In this document: in pieces, positions 31,637 to 39,948 of the stretch
How positions within the stretch are numbered: position 1 is the first letter of the stretch
How the letters are laid out: each line of letters starts with the position of its first letter
Assembly: GCF_036226365.1 (NCBI RefSeq)
Contig: NZ_CP108462.1
Span: 3,080,501-3,144,500, forward strand
Origin: Streptomyces sp. NBC_01262
Lineage (GTDB): Bacteria > Actinomycetota > Actinomycetes > Streptomycetales > Streptomycetaceae
Length of the DNA: 64,000 nucleotides
Direction of reading: 5' to 3'
The notes under the pieces: model-generated
Databases searched by the model: none
The model's input: the letters and a program-made list of their open reading frames with translations, nothing else
Told to the model about the DNA's origin: nothing
Made by a program: the position numbers and the translations under genes

Positions 31637-34219
31637 TCAGCCGCTGCGGCGCAGCCGCGATGGCAGGGTGACGCGGGGCAGGACGGTCAGTGACCGCCCG
31701 CCGGGGAGGGGGATCCGCAGCGGCAGCGGCACCCGGGGTTTGGCCCCGCCCGCGAAGGGCGCACCGAGCGCGGCGGCCGCGCCGAGGGCGGCGCCCACCG
31801 GGACGGCGTAGCGCAGTGAGCTCGCCGGGTCCGCGGGGGTGGTGCCGTTGGCCGTGACCTGGACGGCGGTGCCGCCGTCGAAGGACGGGGAACTGCTGAC
31901 GGCGGGGCTCGCGGCGGACGACGACTCGGTGGCGGTGGTGCCGGTGCCCAGGCCGCCGTCGCTGCCGTCGCCCGTGTCGCTGCCGGTGGTCTCGGCCGGG
32001 TCGGCGGAGTCCGAGGGGGACTTCCAGCTCGCGACGGCCGCGGCGGCCGTCCTGGCCTCGGCCCGCAGCGAGGAGGACAGCGGGGCGTAGCCGGGCGGCA
32101 GTTCGCCGGGGCCGGTGCCGCTGGTCTGGCCGCTTCCGCCGGCGTACGTCAGCAGGGCCGCGTAGTCCTTGCGGGCGGCGGCGGTCAGGACCGAGGGGCG
32201 TACGGCCGCGTAGACCAGCTGGGCCAGCGGGTAGGCCTTGCTCGCGGTGACGGTGGCCGGGTCGATCTCGGCGACGCCGTCCCCGGAGGCGCTCTTGGCG
32301 GCGGCCAGCAGCGAGGCGCTGGTGGGGGCGACGAACGTGCCCTTGGCGTTGCGGAGCCGGGCGGTCTGGAGGCCGTAGCGGGCGGCGGAGGCGGCGTCGG
32401 TGATGGTGATGACGAAGCGCGAGCCGACGGTCTGCGGGCCATTGCTCTTGTACGCCGGCGGGGTGGACAGCGCGTCCCAGGTGGACTTCCAGAGCACGTC
32501 GGCGCGGCGGGTGTGCAGGGCGCCGGAGTGCATGTCCTCGACATAGGGGTGGAAGTCGGTCATGCACTGCTTGTAAGTGGCACCGCTGCCGGAGAGGATC
32601 GTGCACCAGGGGTCGGACTTGGGGTAGTCGTCACGGTCGAGGTCGAAGGCTCCGCCGGAACGGTTCTGGTCGGCGTTGGTGCTGTAGTACGGGTTGACGA
32701 TCATGCCCCACTCGTCGGGGATGCCGGCCAGGAAGCGGCGGGCCGCCTTGTCGGACTCGATCCACTTCCAGACGCTGCGGGCGGAGTCGCTGCGGCCCAG
32801 GGAGGTGATCAGGTCGGTGTCGGTGGCCGGGGTCTCGGAGACCGAGAGGTCGGCGAACTGCGGGTTGTACTTGAGGAATTCGGGGTCGGTGGCCAGGCCG
32901 GTGGGGTTGGTCTTGGCCCAGCCGTAGTTCTTGGCCGCCTTGAGGGTGGCGGTGCCGTCCACGTACTTGGTGGAGATCGATCCGTACACGGAGTTGCGGT
33001 ACGACTCGGTGAGCAGCTTGGCGACCAGGCGCGCGTTGAGGTCGATGGACCCCACCCTGGTGCCGGTGAGTTTCTTGACCGCGTCCGAGGCGGTGGATTT
33101 GGCCCGGCGTTCGATGTTGACGCCGATGACCGTGCCGGACAGGGCTGCCGGCGAGTACGTCACATCGGTGGCGGCGGTCACGGGTCTGGTGGTGTACGCC
33201 AGGCCCGTCTTGGCGCCGCTGGTGGCGAGGCGGTCGCGGGCGTCGGGCTCGTCCAGCTGGGTGAAGCCGTAGACGGTGCCGGTGGAGCACATGGCGGCCT
33301 GCCAGCTGGTCATGGCGTCGGCGACGAGCTCACTGCCCAGGGTGGTGCGCTCGTCGGAGCCGAGCGCGCAACTGGAGCCGACCTTGTTGAAGTTCAGCTT
33401 GACCGCGACCCGGTTGGCCCAGTTGGTGGACGAGACCGGGGAGCCGGCGTTGACCTGCGTCTGGTCCGCGTACGGATTGCCGTCCAGGTCGAGGTGGCCC
33501 TGCGGGACGATGACCAGCCAGCAGGCGCGGGAGGCGGCGGTGGAGGCGCCGCAGCCCAGGTGCGGGGCCTCGTAGGCGGTCTGGACTTCGAAGAATTCGC
33601 TGCCGGTGCCGTCGGAACTGGTCCGGGCGAAGTCCACCTCGTTGGTGGTGTTGTGGTTGTAGAGCTTGTTGTTCTGGGTGCCGCTGGTGATGACCGTGCC
33701 GTCGACCGACTTGAAGGGCACCTCGCCCTGACCGAAGGCGCCGCCCGCGCCGTAGCGGTTGTCCTGGCCGTAGTTGGACGGCGAGGCGCTGTACGTGACG
33801 GAACGGGTGTCGTCGTACCCGTTGCCCGGCCAGCTGGTGCGGTCGGTGGACGGCGACGCCCCGTACTGGCACTGGGTCCGAGACGGGCCGGGGTTGGAGG
33901 CGACAGTGTGGTCGTCGGCGCCCCAGCACTGCATGATCTGGACGAAGTCGGTGTTGAACTGGGTGCCGGCGAAGCTGGTGCCGGTGCCGCCGGTCCAGGA
34001 GACGGTGACCGCCTGGCTCGTCAGGTGGGCGGTCTGGCTGACCGTGAACCTCATGTCCTTGAACTCGCCGCGGCCGGAGACCGTGACCGCCGAGTTGTCG
34101 TTCGACGCCGCCGTGGCGGGCTGGGCGGCCTGGGCCGCGACTGCGCCGAGGAGTGCGCCGATGGCGGCTCCGGCGGCTATGCGACGCAGAGCGGGGAGAA
34201 GTCTCATCGGGAGTCTCAA
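31637..34219 (-). CDS. Large secreted protein of the pst-like operon, with C-terminal membrane segment
   Basis: 860 residues. The probable start is TTG 34219, overlapping the previous stop (TTGA) with GAGG 8 bases upstream; ATG 34207 is the alternative. A signal peptide ends near AAQAAQPATA. The roughly 650-residue middle holds several Cys (MQCWG, HLGCG, CALG, CTILSG) and regions recalling two-lobed binding proteins (YDDTRSVTYSASPSNYGQ, WKWIESDKAARRFLAG), but I cannot name the family. A Ser/Thr/Gly/Asp-rich spacer (about 740-810) leads to a hydrophobic stretch (SLRYAVPVGAALGAAAALG) and a basic tail, so it is probably anchored. It is co-transcribed with pstC-pstA. Confidence 0.78.
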   Translation of the reverse strand: MRLPMRLLPALRRIAAGAAIGALLGAVAAQAAQPATAASNDNSAVTVSGRGEFKDMRFTVSQTAHLTSQAVTVSWTGGTGTSFAGTQFNTDFVQIMQCWGADDHTVASNPGPSRTQCQYGASPSTDRTSWPGNGYDDTRSVTYSASPSNYGQDNRYGAGGAFGQGEVPFKSVDGTVITSGTQNNKLYNHNTTNEVDFARTSSDGTGSEFFEVQTAYEAPHLGCGASTAASRACWLVIVPQGHLDLDGNPYADQTQVNAGSPVSSTNWANRVAVKLNFNKVGSSCALGSDERTTLGSELVADAMTSWQAAMCSTGTVYGFTQLDEPDARDRLATSGAKTGLAYTTRPVTAATDVTYSPAALSGTVIGVNIERRAKSTASDAVKKLTGTRVGSIDLNARLVAKLLTESYRNSVYGSISTKYVDGTATLKAAKNYGWAKTNPTGLATDPEFLKYNPQFADLSVSETPATDTDLITSLGRSDSARSVWKWIESDKAARRFLAGIPDEWGMIVNPYYSTNADQNRSGGAFDLDRDDYPKSDPWCTILSGSGATYKQCMTDFHPYVEDMHSGALHTRRADVLWKSTWDALSTPPAYKSNGPQTVGSRFVITITDAASAARYGLQTARLRNAKGTFVAPTSASLLAAAKSASGDGVAEIDPATVTASKAYPLAQLVYAAVRPSVLTAAARKDYAALLTYAGGSGQTSGTGPGELPPGYAPLSSSLRAEARTAAAAVASWKSPSDSADPAETTGSDTGDGSDGGLGTGTTATESSSAASPAVSSSPSFDGGTAVQVTANGTTPADPASSLRYAVPVGAALGAAAALGAPFAGGAKPRVPLPLRIPLPGGRSLTVLPRVTLPSRLRRSG

Positions 34220-35850
34220 CGGGATCGCCTCGCGAGGAGTCGGGACACGAAGGAGGGCAGCAGTACGAGTGCGAGCACGGCGATGCCCGCCAGCAGCATC
34301 AGCGTCTGCGCCCCGCCCCAGCCGCTGCTCCCGGCCACGGTGACCGGCTGCGCGAGTGCGATGGTGCCGGTGGTCCCGGTGCCGGCGGTGGTGCCGCCGC
34401 TGGTGGAGCCGTCGGCGGCGACGGTCTGGCCGGTGTCCGGGTCGACGGAGGGCGTCGTGCCGCCCGTTCCGCCGGTGCCTCCGGTCGTGCCGCCCGTGGT
34501 GGTGCCGCCGGTGGTCGTACCGCCGGTCGATCCGCCGCCGGAGCTGCCGCCGCCCTTGGCCCCACCGCTGCCGGTGGAGCAGGGCGCGGAGCCCTGCTTG
34601 TCACAGGCCTTGGGGTAGGGCGCGGTCTCGGCGAGCTTGTTGCGGCCGGAGGCGCTGAAGGTGGGGTTGTTGCACTTCTTGATGTCGATGTTCTTGGCGA
34701 CAACACCCGGGATCCGGCGGATCTGCTCCAGGCCCGCCTTCACCAGGTTGATCGGCAGTGGGGAGTAGTGCAGCGTCTCCGCCTGCTGCTGGCCCTGGCA
34801 CATGAAGTAGTAGGAGAAGGCGCCGAGGGTGCGGCCCTTGACCTTGGTGAACGTGCCCTGCTCCTTGATCGGGAGGATCATGTAGGAGTAGCTGGACAGC
34901 GGGTAGTTCCGGGCGTCGGTGTCGGTGTAGACGCCGTTGAGCTGCTGAGTGAGGTAGTCGGCGGAGCTCTTGTTGGTGTTGATCTTCGCCTTGAGCAGCG
35001 ACACCGCGACGTTCTGCGCGGTCGGCTCGGTGTAGTACCCGGCGTGGTTGAGCACCTTCGCCACCGGGAAGCCCGCGTTGACCGCGTACGAGTAGTTGAC
35101 GTAGCCGATCGCGCCCTCGCCGTAGCCCTGGGCCACATAGCCCGCCACGCCGAGGTCGCCGGACTGGGCGATCATCCCGGAGACGGTCGGGAAGTACGAG
35201 GTCTGGCCGCAGGCCGAGGCCCGGCCGACCCTGTTGCAGTACGCCTGCCACAGCGCCTTGTGCTGGTTGGCCATCCACATCGTGAACTGGGCGGTGGAGC
35301 CGGAACCGTCCGAGCGGACGACGGGGATGATCGAGCGGTGCGGCAGCTTCAGGCCGGGGTTGTCGGCGGCGATCACCGGGTCGTCCCAGCTGGAGATCTT
35401 CCGGGTGAAGATCTTGGTGACCACGTCGCCGGACAGGCGCAGGTTGGTGACCCGCTTGCCGTTGATCGTGAGGTGGTACATGAAGACCGTGCCGCCGGCC
35501 ACGATCGGCATGTAGGCGTACGAACCCTTGACGGGTGCCTCGGGGGCGGAGCCGTCGGTGGGCTTGGTCTGGAACGGGATGTCGGAGACCGCGAAGTCGA
35601 CGGTTCCGTTGAGGAACTGGCGGCGGCCGTCGGAGCTGCCGTTGCCGGAGTAGCTGATGCGCATGCCGTACTGGTTCACATCGCGCCGCCACTCGTCCAC
35701 GGCGTTCTCGGCCCAGGTCGACCCGGCGCCCGCGATCGGGGTGTAGTTGTCCGCTGCGGCGGGTTGCACGGCGGGGGCGGACACGCCCATCAGGGCGGTG
35801 AGGCCGAGGCCCACCAGCAACCGCCTGAGCCTGAGGAATTGGCTGCGCAT
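34216..35850 (-). CDS. PstS-like phosphate-binding protein with C-terminal transmembrane tether
   Basis: 544 residues. ATG 35850 overlaps the pstA stop by one base (TGATG). A signal peptide ends PAAA. The PstS motifs are strong: IAGAGSTWAENAVDEW, GNGSSDGRRQFLNGTVDFAVSD and RSDGSGST, which holds ligand contacts. About residue 430 a Gly/Thr/Ser-rich linker with TGGTT repeats starts, ending in LMLLAGIAVLALVLLPSFV and RLLARRSR. That is a membrane anchor shaped like a sorting signal but with no LPXTG or LAXTG. Normal PstS proteins are about 370 residues and lipid-anchored, so this tether replaces the lipid. Substrate phosphate is likely, not certain. Confidence 0.85.
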   Translation of the reverse strand: MRSQFLRLRRLLVGLGLTALMGVSAPAVQPAAADNYTPIAGAGSTWAENAVDEWRRDVNQYGMRISYSGNGSSDGRRQFLNGTVDFAVSDIPFQTKPTDGSAPEAPVKGSYAYMPIVAGGTVFMYHLTINGKRVTNLRLSGDVVTKIFTRKISSWDDPVIAADNPGLKLPHRSIIPVVRSDGSGSTAQFTMWMANQHKALWQAYCNRVGRASACGQTSYFPTVSGMIAQSGDLGVAGYVAQGYGEGAIGYVNYSYAVNAGFPVAKVLNHAGYYTEPTAQNVAVSLLKAKINTNKSSADYLTQQLNGVYTDTDARNYPLSSYSYMILPIKEQGTFTKVKGRTLGAFSYYFMCQGQQQAETLHYSPLPINLVKAGLEQIRRIPGVVAKNIDIKKCNNPTFSASGRNKLAETAPYPKACDKQGSAPCSTGSGGAKGGGSSGGGSTGGTTTGGTTTGGTTGGTGGTGGTTPSVDPDTGQTVAADGSTSGGTTAGTGTTGTIALAQPVTVAGSSGWGGAQTLMLLAGIAVLALVLLPSFVSRLLARRSR

Positions 35851-37082
35851 CAGTGGTTCTCTCCGTCGAACAGGGGCAGTGCGGGTGCGTGCAGGTCGTC
35901 GAAGCGCTGTACGTCGCGGCGCGAAGCGCGGGCCGCCCGCCGCGCCTGGCCCTTGCTGCGGTGGCCGGCGCCCCGGCCGCCGATGAGGCGGGCGATGGTG
36001 AAGAGCACCAGGACCAGGGCCATCAGGACGGCTGCGGCGCCGAAGCCACGGGCGATCATGGTGGGTTCGGGGGACTTGACGAAGGAGAAGACGGCGAGCG
36101 GCAGCGAGATCATCGGGCCTGCCGTCGGGTCGGCGTTCAGGGCGGCGGTGAAGCCCGCGGTGAGCAGTACGGGCGAGGTCTCGCCGATGCCGCGCGCCGT
36201 GCCGAGGATGACCGCGGTGGCCAGGCCGGAGCGGGCCGTCGGCAGGATGACGTGCCATACCGTCCGCCAGCGCGGGGCGCCCAGCGCCTCGGCGGCCTCG
36301 GTGAGCGTGCCGGGGACCAGTCGCAGCACGACGTCGGCGGCGCGGATCACGATCGGCAGCATCATCACGCTGATCGCGAAGCCCGCCGCCAGCCCGGACT
36401 TCTGCAGGCCGAGGCCGAGGATCCAGGTCGCGTACACCATGAGGCCGGCCACGATCGAGGGCAGCGCGGTCATCGCCTCGACGATGGTGCGTACGAACCG
36501 CGAGAAGGCGCCCGGGATCTGGTTGAGGTACACCGCGCAGGCCAGGCCCAGTGGGACGGTGATGGCCAGCGCGATGGAGATCATGATGAGCGTGCCGAGC
36601 ATCGCGTGCGCGATGCCGCCGTTGGACAGCGGGTCCAGCGGGCCGGCGGCCTGCATGTCCTGGGTGAAGAAGTTCCAGTGCGGCAGTGCCTCCCGGCCCC
36701 GCCACAGCGTGAAGCCGACGACCAGGACGAGGCCGGAGAAGAGCACGCTCGCCGCCGACCACAGCACGACGGTCATCACCTTGTCGCGGATCGCCGGGCC
36801 GTCCTCCTCCAGGCCGGTCAGCACCGCGTACACGGTGAGGAAGGTGGCGTACGCGACGACGGTGAAGCCGAACGCGCCTGAGAGCGGAGCGAGTTGCCCG
36901 AAGAGCAGGATCGCGATGCACAGCCCGGAGGCGGCGGCCCCGCACAGGGACAGCACGCCGGTACGGGACAGACCGCCGATGCGGCGCGGCTGGTCGGGGG
37001 GATCGGGAACGACGGCCTCTTCGGCGATGCCGTCCGCGACCGCGACCACCGGGGAGTCTTCTACGTCTTGCACGACGGTCAT
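35850..37082 (-). CDS. pstA: Phosphate ABC transporter permease PstA
   Basis: 410 residues, ATG 37082, one base past the pstC stop region. It is longer than usual (about 290-300): the N terminus adds two or three helices (VLSLCGAAASGLCIAILLFG; FGFTVVAYATFLTVYAVLTGL) before the core permease. The EAA-type loop EAAEALGAPRWRTVWHVILP couples to PstB. The tail is basic and cytoplasmic. It forms the channel with PstC. Confidence 0.92.
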   Translation of the reverse strand: MTVVQDVEDSPVVAVADGIAEEAVVPDPPDQPRRIGGLSRTGVLSLCGAAASGLCIAILLFGQLAPLSGAFGFTVVAYATFLTVYAVLTGLEEDGPAIRDKVMTVVLWSAASVLFSGLVLVVGFTLWRGREALPHWNFFTQDMQAAGPLDPLSNGGIAHAMLGTLIMISIALAITVPLGLACAVYLNQIPGAFSRFVRTIVEAMTALPSIVAGLMVYATWILGLGLQKSGLAAGFAISVMMLPIVIRAADVVLRLVPGTLTEAAEALGAPRWRTVWHVILPTARSGLATAVILGTARGIGETSPVLLTAGFTAALNADPTAGPMISLPLAVFSFVKSPEPTMIARGFGAAAVLMALVLVLFTIARLIGGRGAGHRSKGQARRAARASRRDVQRFDDLHAPALPLFDGENH

Positions 37083-37083
37083 C

Positions 37084-38115
37084 TCATGCCTCGCTCTGTG
37101 CGCCGGACCGCGAGCGGGCCACGACCGACGACGCCGTGAAGTTGACCGCCAGGGTGAGCAGGAACAGCGCCAGGCCCGCCGCCATCAGCGCCGACATGCC
37201 GAAGTCGGAGGCGTCGCCATAGTGCAGGGCGATCAGGGAGGAGACCGAGTTCGCGCCGGTCTGCAGGATGTGCGGCTGGATCGTGAAGACCGGGCTGATG
37301 ATCAGGTAGACCGCGATGGTCTCCCCCAGCGCCCGGCCCAGCCCCAGCATCGTCCCGCCGATCATCCCGCCCCGCCCGTACGGCAGTACGACGGCCCGGA
37401 TCACGCCCCACCGGGTCGCCCCGAGCGCGTACGCCCCCTCGCGCTCGCCCAACGGGGCCTGCGCGAAGACCTCCCGCATCACCGAACACTGGATGGGCGC
37501 GACCATCAGCGCGACCACGAGCCCGGCGACGAAGGTTGAGGCGGTGTAGACGCTGCTGGAGGCGAGCGGCTCGCCCGGCTGCGCCCCGTCCACGTGCAGG
37601 AACGGGATCCAGCCGAGCCACTGCGACAGCCAGCGCGACAGCCCGATCACATGCGTCTGGAGAAAGAACAGCCCCCACAGGCCGTAGACCACCGACGGCA
37701 CCGCCGCCATCAGGTCGACCATCGCGACCAGAGTGCGGCGCAGGCCGCGCGGGGCGACGTCGGAGATGAACAGCGCCGTGCCGAGCGCGAGCGGGAACGA
37801 GACGGCGACCGCCACGAGGGCGATCAGCAGAGTCCCGGTGAGGACGGCCGCGATGCCGAAGTGGTGGACGTCCGGCTGCCATTGGGCGGTGGTGAGGAAG
37901 GAGAAGCCGGTGACCTTGAGCGCCGCCGTGGCCCTCAGCAGCAGGAAGACCCCGACCGCCGCCATGATGGCGAGCACGGTCACCCCGGCGGCCGTCAGCT
38001 GCCAGCGGAAGACCCGGTCGCCGAACCCGCGTACGGCGGTGGGACGGACCGGGTCCTCAGATCTCCAAGGCTCGGAATCCGCCTCTGCCGATGCCGATGC
38101 ATCTGCGGATGACAT
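37084..38115 (-). CDS. pstC: Phosphate ABC transporter permease PstC
   Basis: 343 residues, ATG 38115 with GGGGAGG 10 bases upstream. Six or so helices; the EAA loop is REGAYALGATRWGVIRAVVLPYGRGG. FLTTAQWQPDVHHFGI is typical of PstC. It is the first gene of the minus-strand pst-like operon. A candidate PHO box lies 86-129 bases upstream. Confidence 0.93.
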   Translation of the reverse strand: MSSADASASAEADSEPWRSEDPVRPTAVRGFGDRVFRWQLTAAGVTVLAIMAAVGVFLLLRATAALKVTGFSFLTTAQWQPDVHHFGIAAVLTGTLLIALVAVAVSFPLALGTALFISDVAPRGLRRTLVAMVDLMAAVPSVVYGLWGLFFLQTHVIGLSRWLSQWLGWIPFLHVDGAQPGEPLASSSVYTASTFVAGLVVALMVAPIQCSVMREVFAQAPLGEREGAYALGATRWGVIRAVVLPYGRGGMIGGTMLGLGRALGETIAVYLIISPVFTIQPHILQTGANSVSSLIALHYGDASDFGMSALMAAGLALFLLTLAVNFTASSVVARSRSGAQSEA

Positions 38116-38200
38116 GGTGCGTGGCCCTCCCCAACTTCGCGCTCGCTACGGGCGTAGCGCCGGGGCGATTCAATGACCGGATCATGTCGGGATCGCCCTG

Positions 38201-38244
38201 CCTCGGTGTTGGCTGTGGGAACGTTGGGTGTCCAAACAGTGATT
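38201..38244 (-). promoter_or_regulatory. Candidate PHO box (PhoP direct repeats) for the pst-like operon
   Basis: Read on the minus strand, four adjoining 11-base units occur: AATCACTGTTT, GGACACCCAAC, GTTCCCACAGC and CAACACCGAGG. The two middle ones each match about 8 of 11 positions of the published Streptomyces PHO-box unit, and the outer two match fewer. All four keep C at positions 4 and 6. The array ends 86 bases before the pstC ATG, a sensible place for PhoP activation. Confidence 0.45.
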
Positions 38245-38269
38245 GGGCTGTGGAGGGTCGTGGAGGGTT

Positions 38270-39226
38270 CTATTCCGTGACCGGCGGGGGAAGTTCCCGG
38301 CTCTTCGGGATGTTCCGGCTCTTCCGGCGGGACACCGCCACCCCGGCGAGGCACACCGCGCCTCCGGCGAGCGTGAGCGGAGCCGGCACCTCGTCCAGGA
38401 TCAGCCAGGACATGAGGACGACCAGGGCCGGGACGACGTACGTCGTGGCGCCCATCCGGCCCGCGGTGGTCCGGGCCAGGGCGAAGGCCCAGGTGGTGAA
38501 GGCGAGGGCGGTCGGGAAGACCCCGAGGTAGAGCATGTTGAGCGTCGCGGACAGCGGTGCGCGCGCCGCCTCGGTCGCCAGGCTCCCGGCAAAGGGCAGG
38601 CAGGCGAGGGTGCCCGTCAGACAGCCGAACGTGGTCACCTGCAGCGCGCCCGCGTGCCGTAGCGCGGGCTTCTGCGCGACCACACCGCCCGCGTACGCGA
38701 CGGCGGCCAGCACGCAGAGCGCAACGCCGAGCACGGACGCGTCCTTCTCGCCGTTCCCGCCCCCGCCCGCGCTCATCGAGAGCCCCACGATCACGGCTCC
38801 GGCGAACGACACGCCCATACCCGCCAGCAGCCGGCGCGGCAGGCCCTCCCCCAGCAGCTTTCCGCTCAGCAGCGCGATCAGGATCGGCCCGATGTTGACC
38901 ACCATCGCCGCCGTGCCCGCGTCGACCTCCCGCTCACCCCAGTTCAGGATCACCATGTAGCCGCCGAACCACAGCACACCCGAGGTCACGATCCCCGGCC
39001 AGGCCGCCCTCGACGGCAGGCCCTGGCGGCGTATGAGACTGATCGACCCGAGCACCAGCGTCCCGGCCAGCAGCCGCCCCAGCGCGAGAGCGCCCGGCGA
39101 GTAGGCCGAGCCCGCGCTGCGGATGGAGACGAAGGCGGAGGCCCACAGCACGACGGTGACGCCTGCCGCGGCGAGGGCGGGCCATTGCCGCTGATCCTGG
39201 TGTCGCTGATCGGACAGGGTTGTCAT
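38270..39226 (-). CDS. EamA/DMT-family transporter
   Basis: 318 residues with ten predicted helices in two EamA halves (GVTVVLWASAFVSIRSAG; AAVAYAGGVVAQKPAL). Members of this family (RhaT/YdcZ-like) usually export amino acids or metabolites. ATG 39226. It diverges from the TetR gene at 39314, with 87 bases between, so the TetR protein could control it. Substrate unknown. Confidence 0.87.
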   Translation of the reverse strand: MTTLSDQRHQDQRQWPALAAAGVTVVLWASAFVSIRSAGSAYSPGALALGRLLAGTLVLGSISLIRRQGLPSRAAWPGIVTSGVLWFGGYMVILNWGEREVDAGTAAMVVNIGPILIALLSGKLLGEGLPRRLLAGMGVSFAGAVIVGLSMSAGGGGNGEKDASVLGVALCVLAAVAYAGGVVAQKPALRHAGALQVTTFGCLTGTLACLPFAGSLATEAARAPLSATLNMLYLGVFPTALAFTTWAFALARTTAGRMGATTYVVPALVVLMSWLILDEVPAPLTLAGGAVCLAGVAVSRRKSRNIPKSRELPPPVTE

Positions 39227-39313
39227 GGCTGTGACGCTAGGCCGTGGACGCTTCGGTGCCCAACGAAATAATCCTCCCCGCCGCAGGGCGGGGCGACAGA
39301 CGACAATGGGACC

Positions 39314-39946
39314 GTGCCGAAGAAGACCACAGCCGTGAGCCCCGCCCCCGCCCCCGCTCCCGCCGTGCGCCGCGCGGAGCTGCTGGCGACGGCGGGTGAG
39401 GTGTTCGCCCGCCAGGGCTACAACGCCACCACCGTGCGGCAGATCGCGGACGCGGCCGGGATGCTCGCGGGCAGCCTGTACTACCACTTCGATTCCAAGG
39501 AATCGATGATCGACGAGATCCTCTCCGGCTTCCTGCGGGAGCTGTGGGCGGGCTACGACACGGTCCTGGCCGCCGGGCTGGGGCCGAGGGAGACCATCGA
39601 GGCCCTGGTCGTGGAGTCCTTCCGCGAGATCGACCGCCACCAGTCCGCCGTCGCGATCTTCCAGAAGGAAGCCCGGCACCTGTCCGCCCAGCCGCGCTTC
39701 ACCTATCTCGCCGAGTCGCAGGAGAAGTTCGAACGGGTCTGGCTCGACACCCTGCGGCGCGGCGCCGCCGCCGGGGTCTTCCGCGCCGACCTGGACCTGC
39801 GGCTCACGTACCGTTTCGTACGCGACACGGTCTGGGTCGCCGCCTCCTGGTACCGGCCCGGAGGGCAGCACAGCCCCGAAGAGATCGCACGGCAGTACCT
39901 GTCCATGGTCCTGGACGGCATCGCCGTCCCCCCGAAGGAGTCGTGA
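39314..39946 (+). CDS. TetR-family regulator, KstR2-like
   Basis: 210 residues from GTG. The -10-like GACAAT lies six bases upstream of the GTG, so the mRNA may be leaderless. The HTH is clear (GEVFARQGYNATTVRQIADAAGMLAGSLYYHFDSKESMIDEIL). The C-terminal half (FQKEARHLSAQPRFTYLAESQEKFERVW) resembles KstR2/FadR-like repressors that sense acyl-CoA esters. The thiolase gene starts three bases after its stop, an order also found for kstR2 and fadA6 in Mycobacterium tuberculosis. It probably represses itself, the thiolase and perhaps the divergent EamA gene. Confidence 0.87.
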   Translation: MPKKTTAVSPAPAPAPAVRRAELLATAGEVFARQGYNATTVRQIADAAGMLAGSLYYHFDSKESMIDEILSGFLRELWAGYDTVLAAGLGPRETIEALVVESFREIDRHQSAVAIFQKEARHLSAQPRFTYLAESQEKFERVWLDTLRRGAAAGVFRADLDLRLTYRFVRDTVWVAASWYRPGGQHSPEEIARQYLSMVLDGIAVPPKES

Positions 39947-39948
39947 TC

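Noticed and set aside
34216..34500. Cell-wall sorting signal (LPXTG/LAXTG) in the tethered PstS-like protein
   Set aside because: The hydrophobic helix and basic tail are there, but no sorting pentapeptide precedes them, and the local sortase-like protein lacks Cys.
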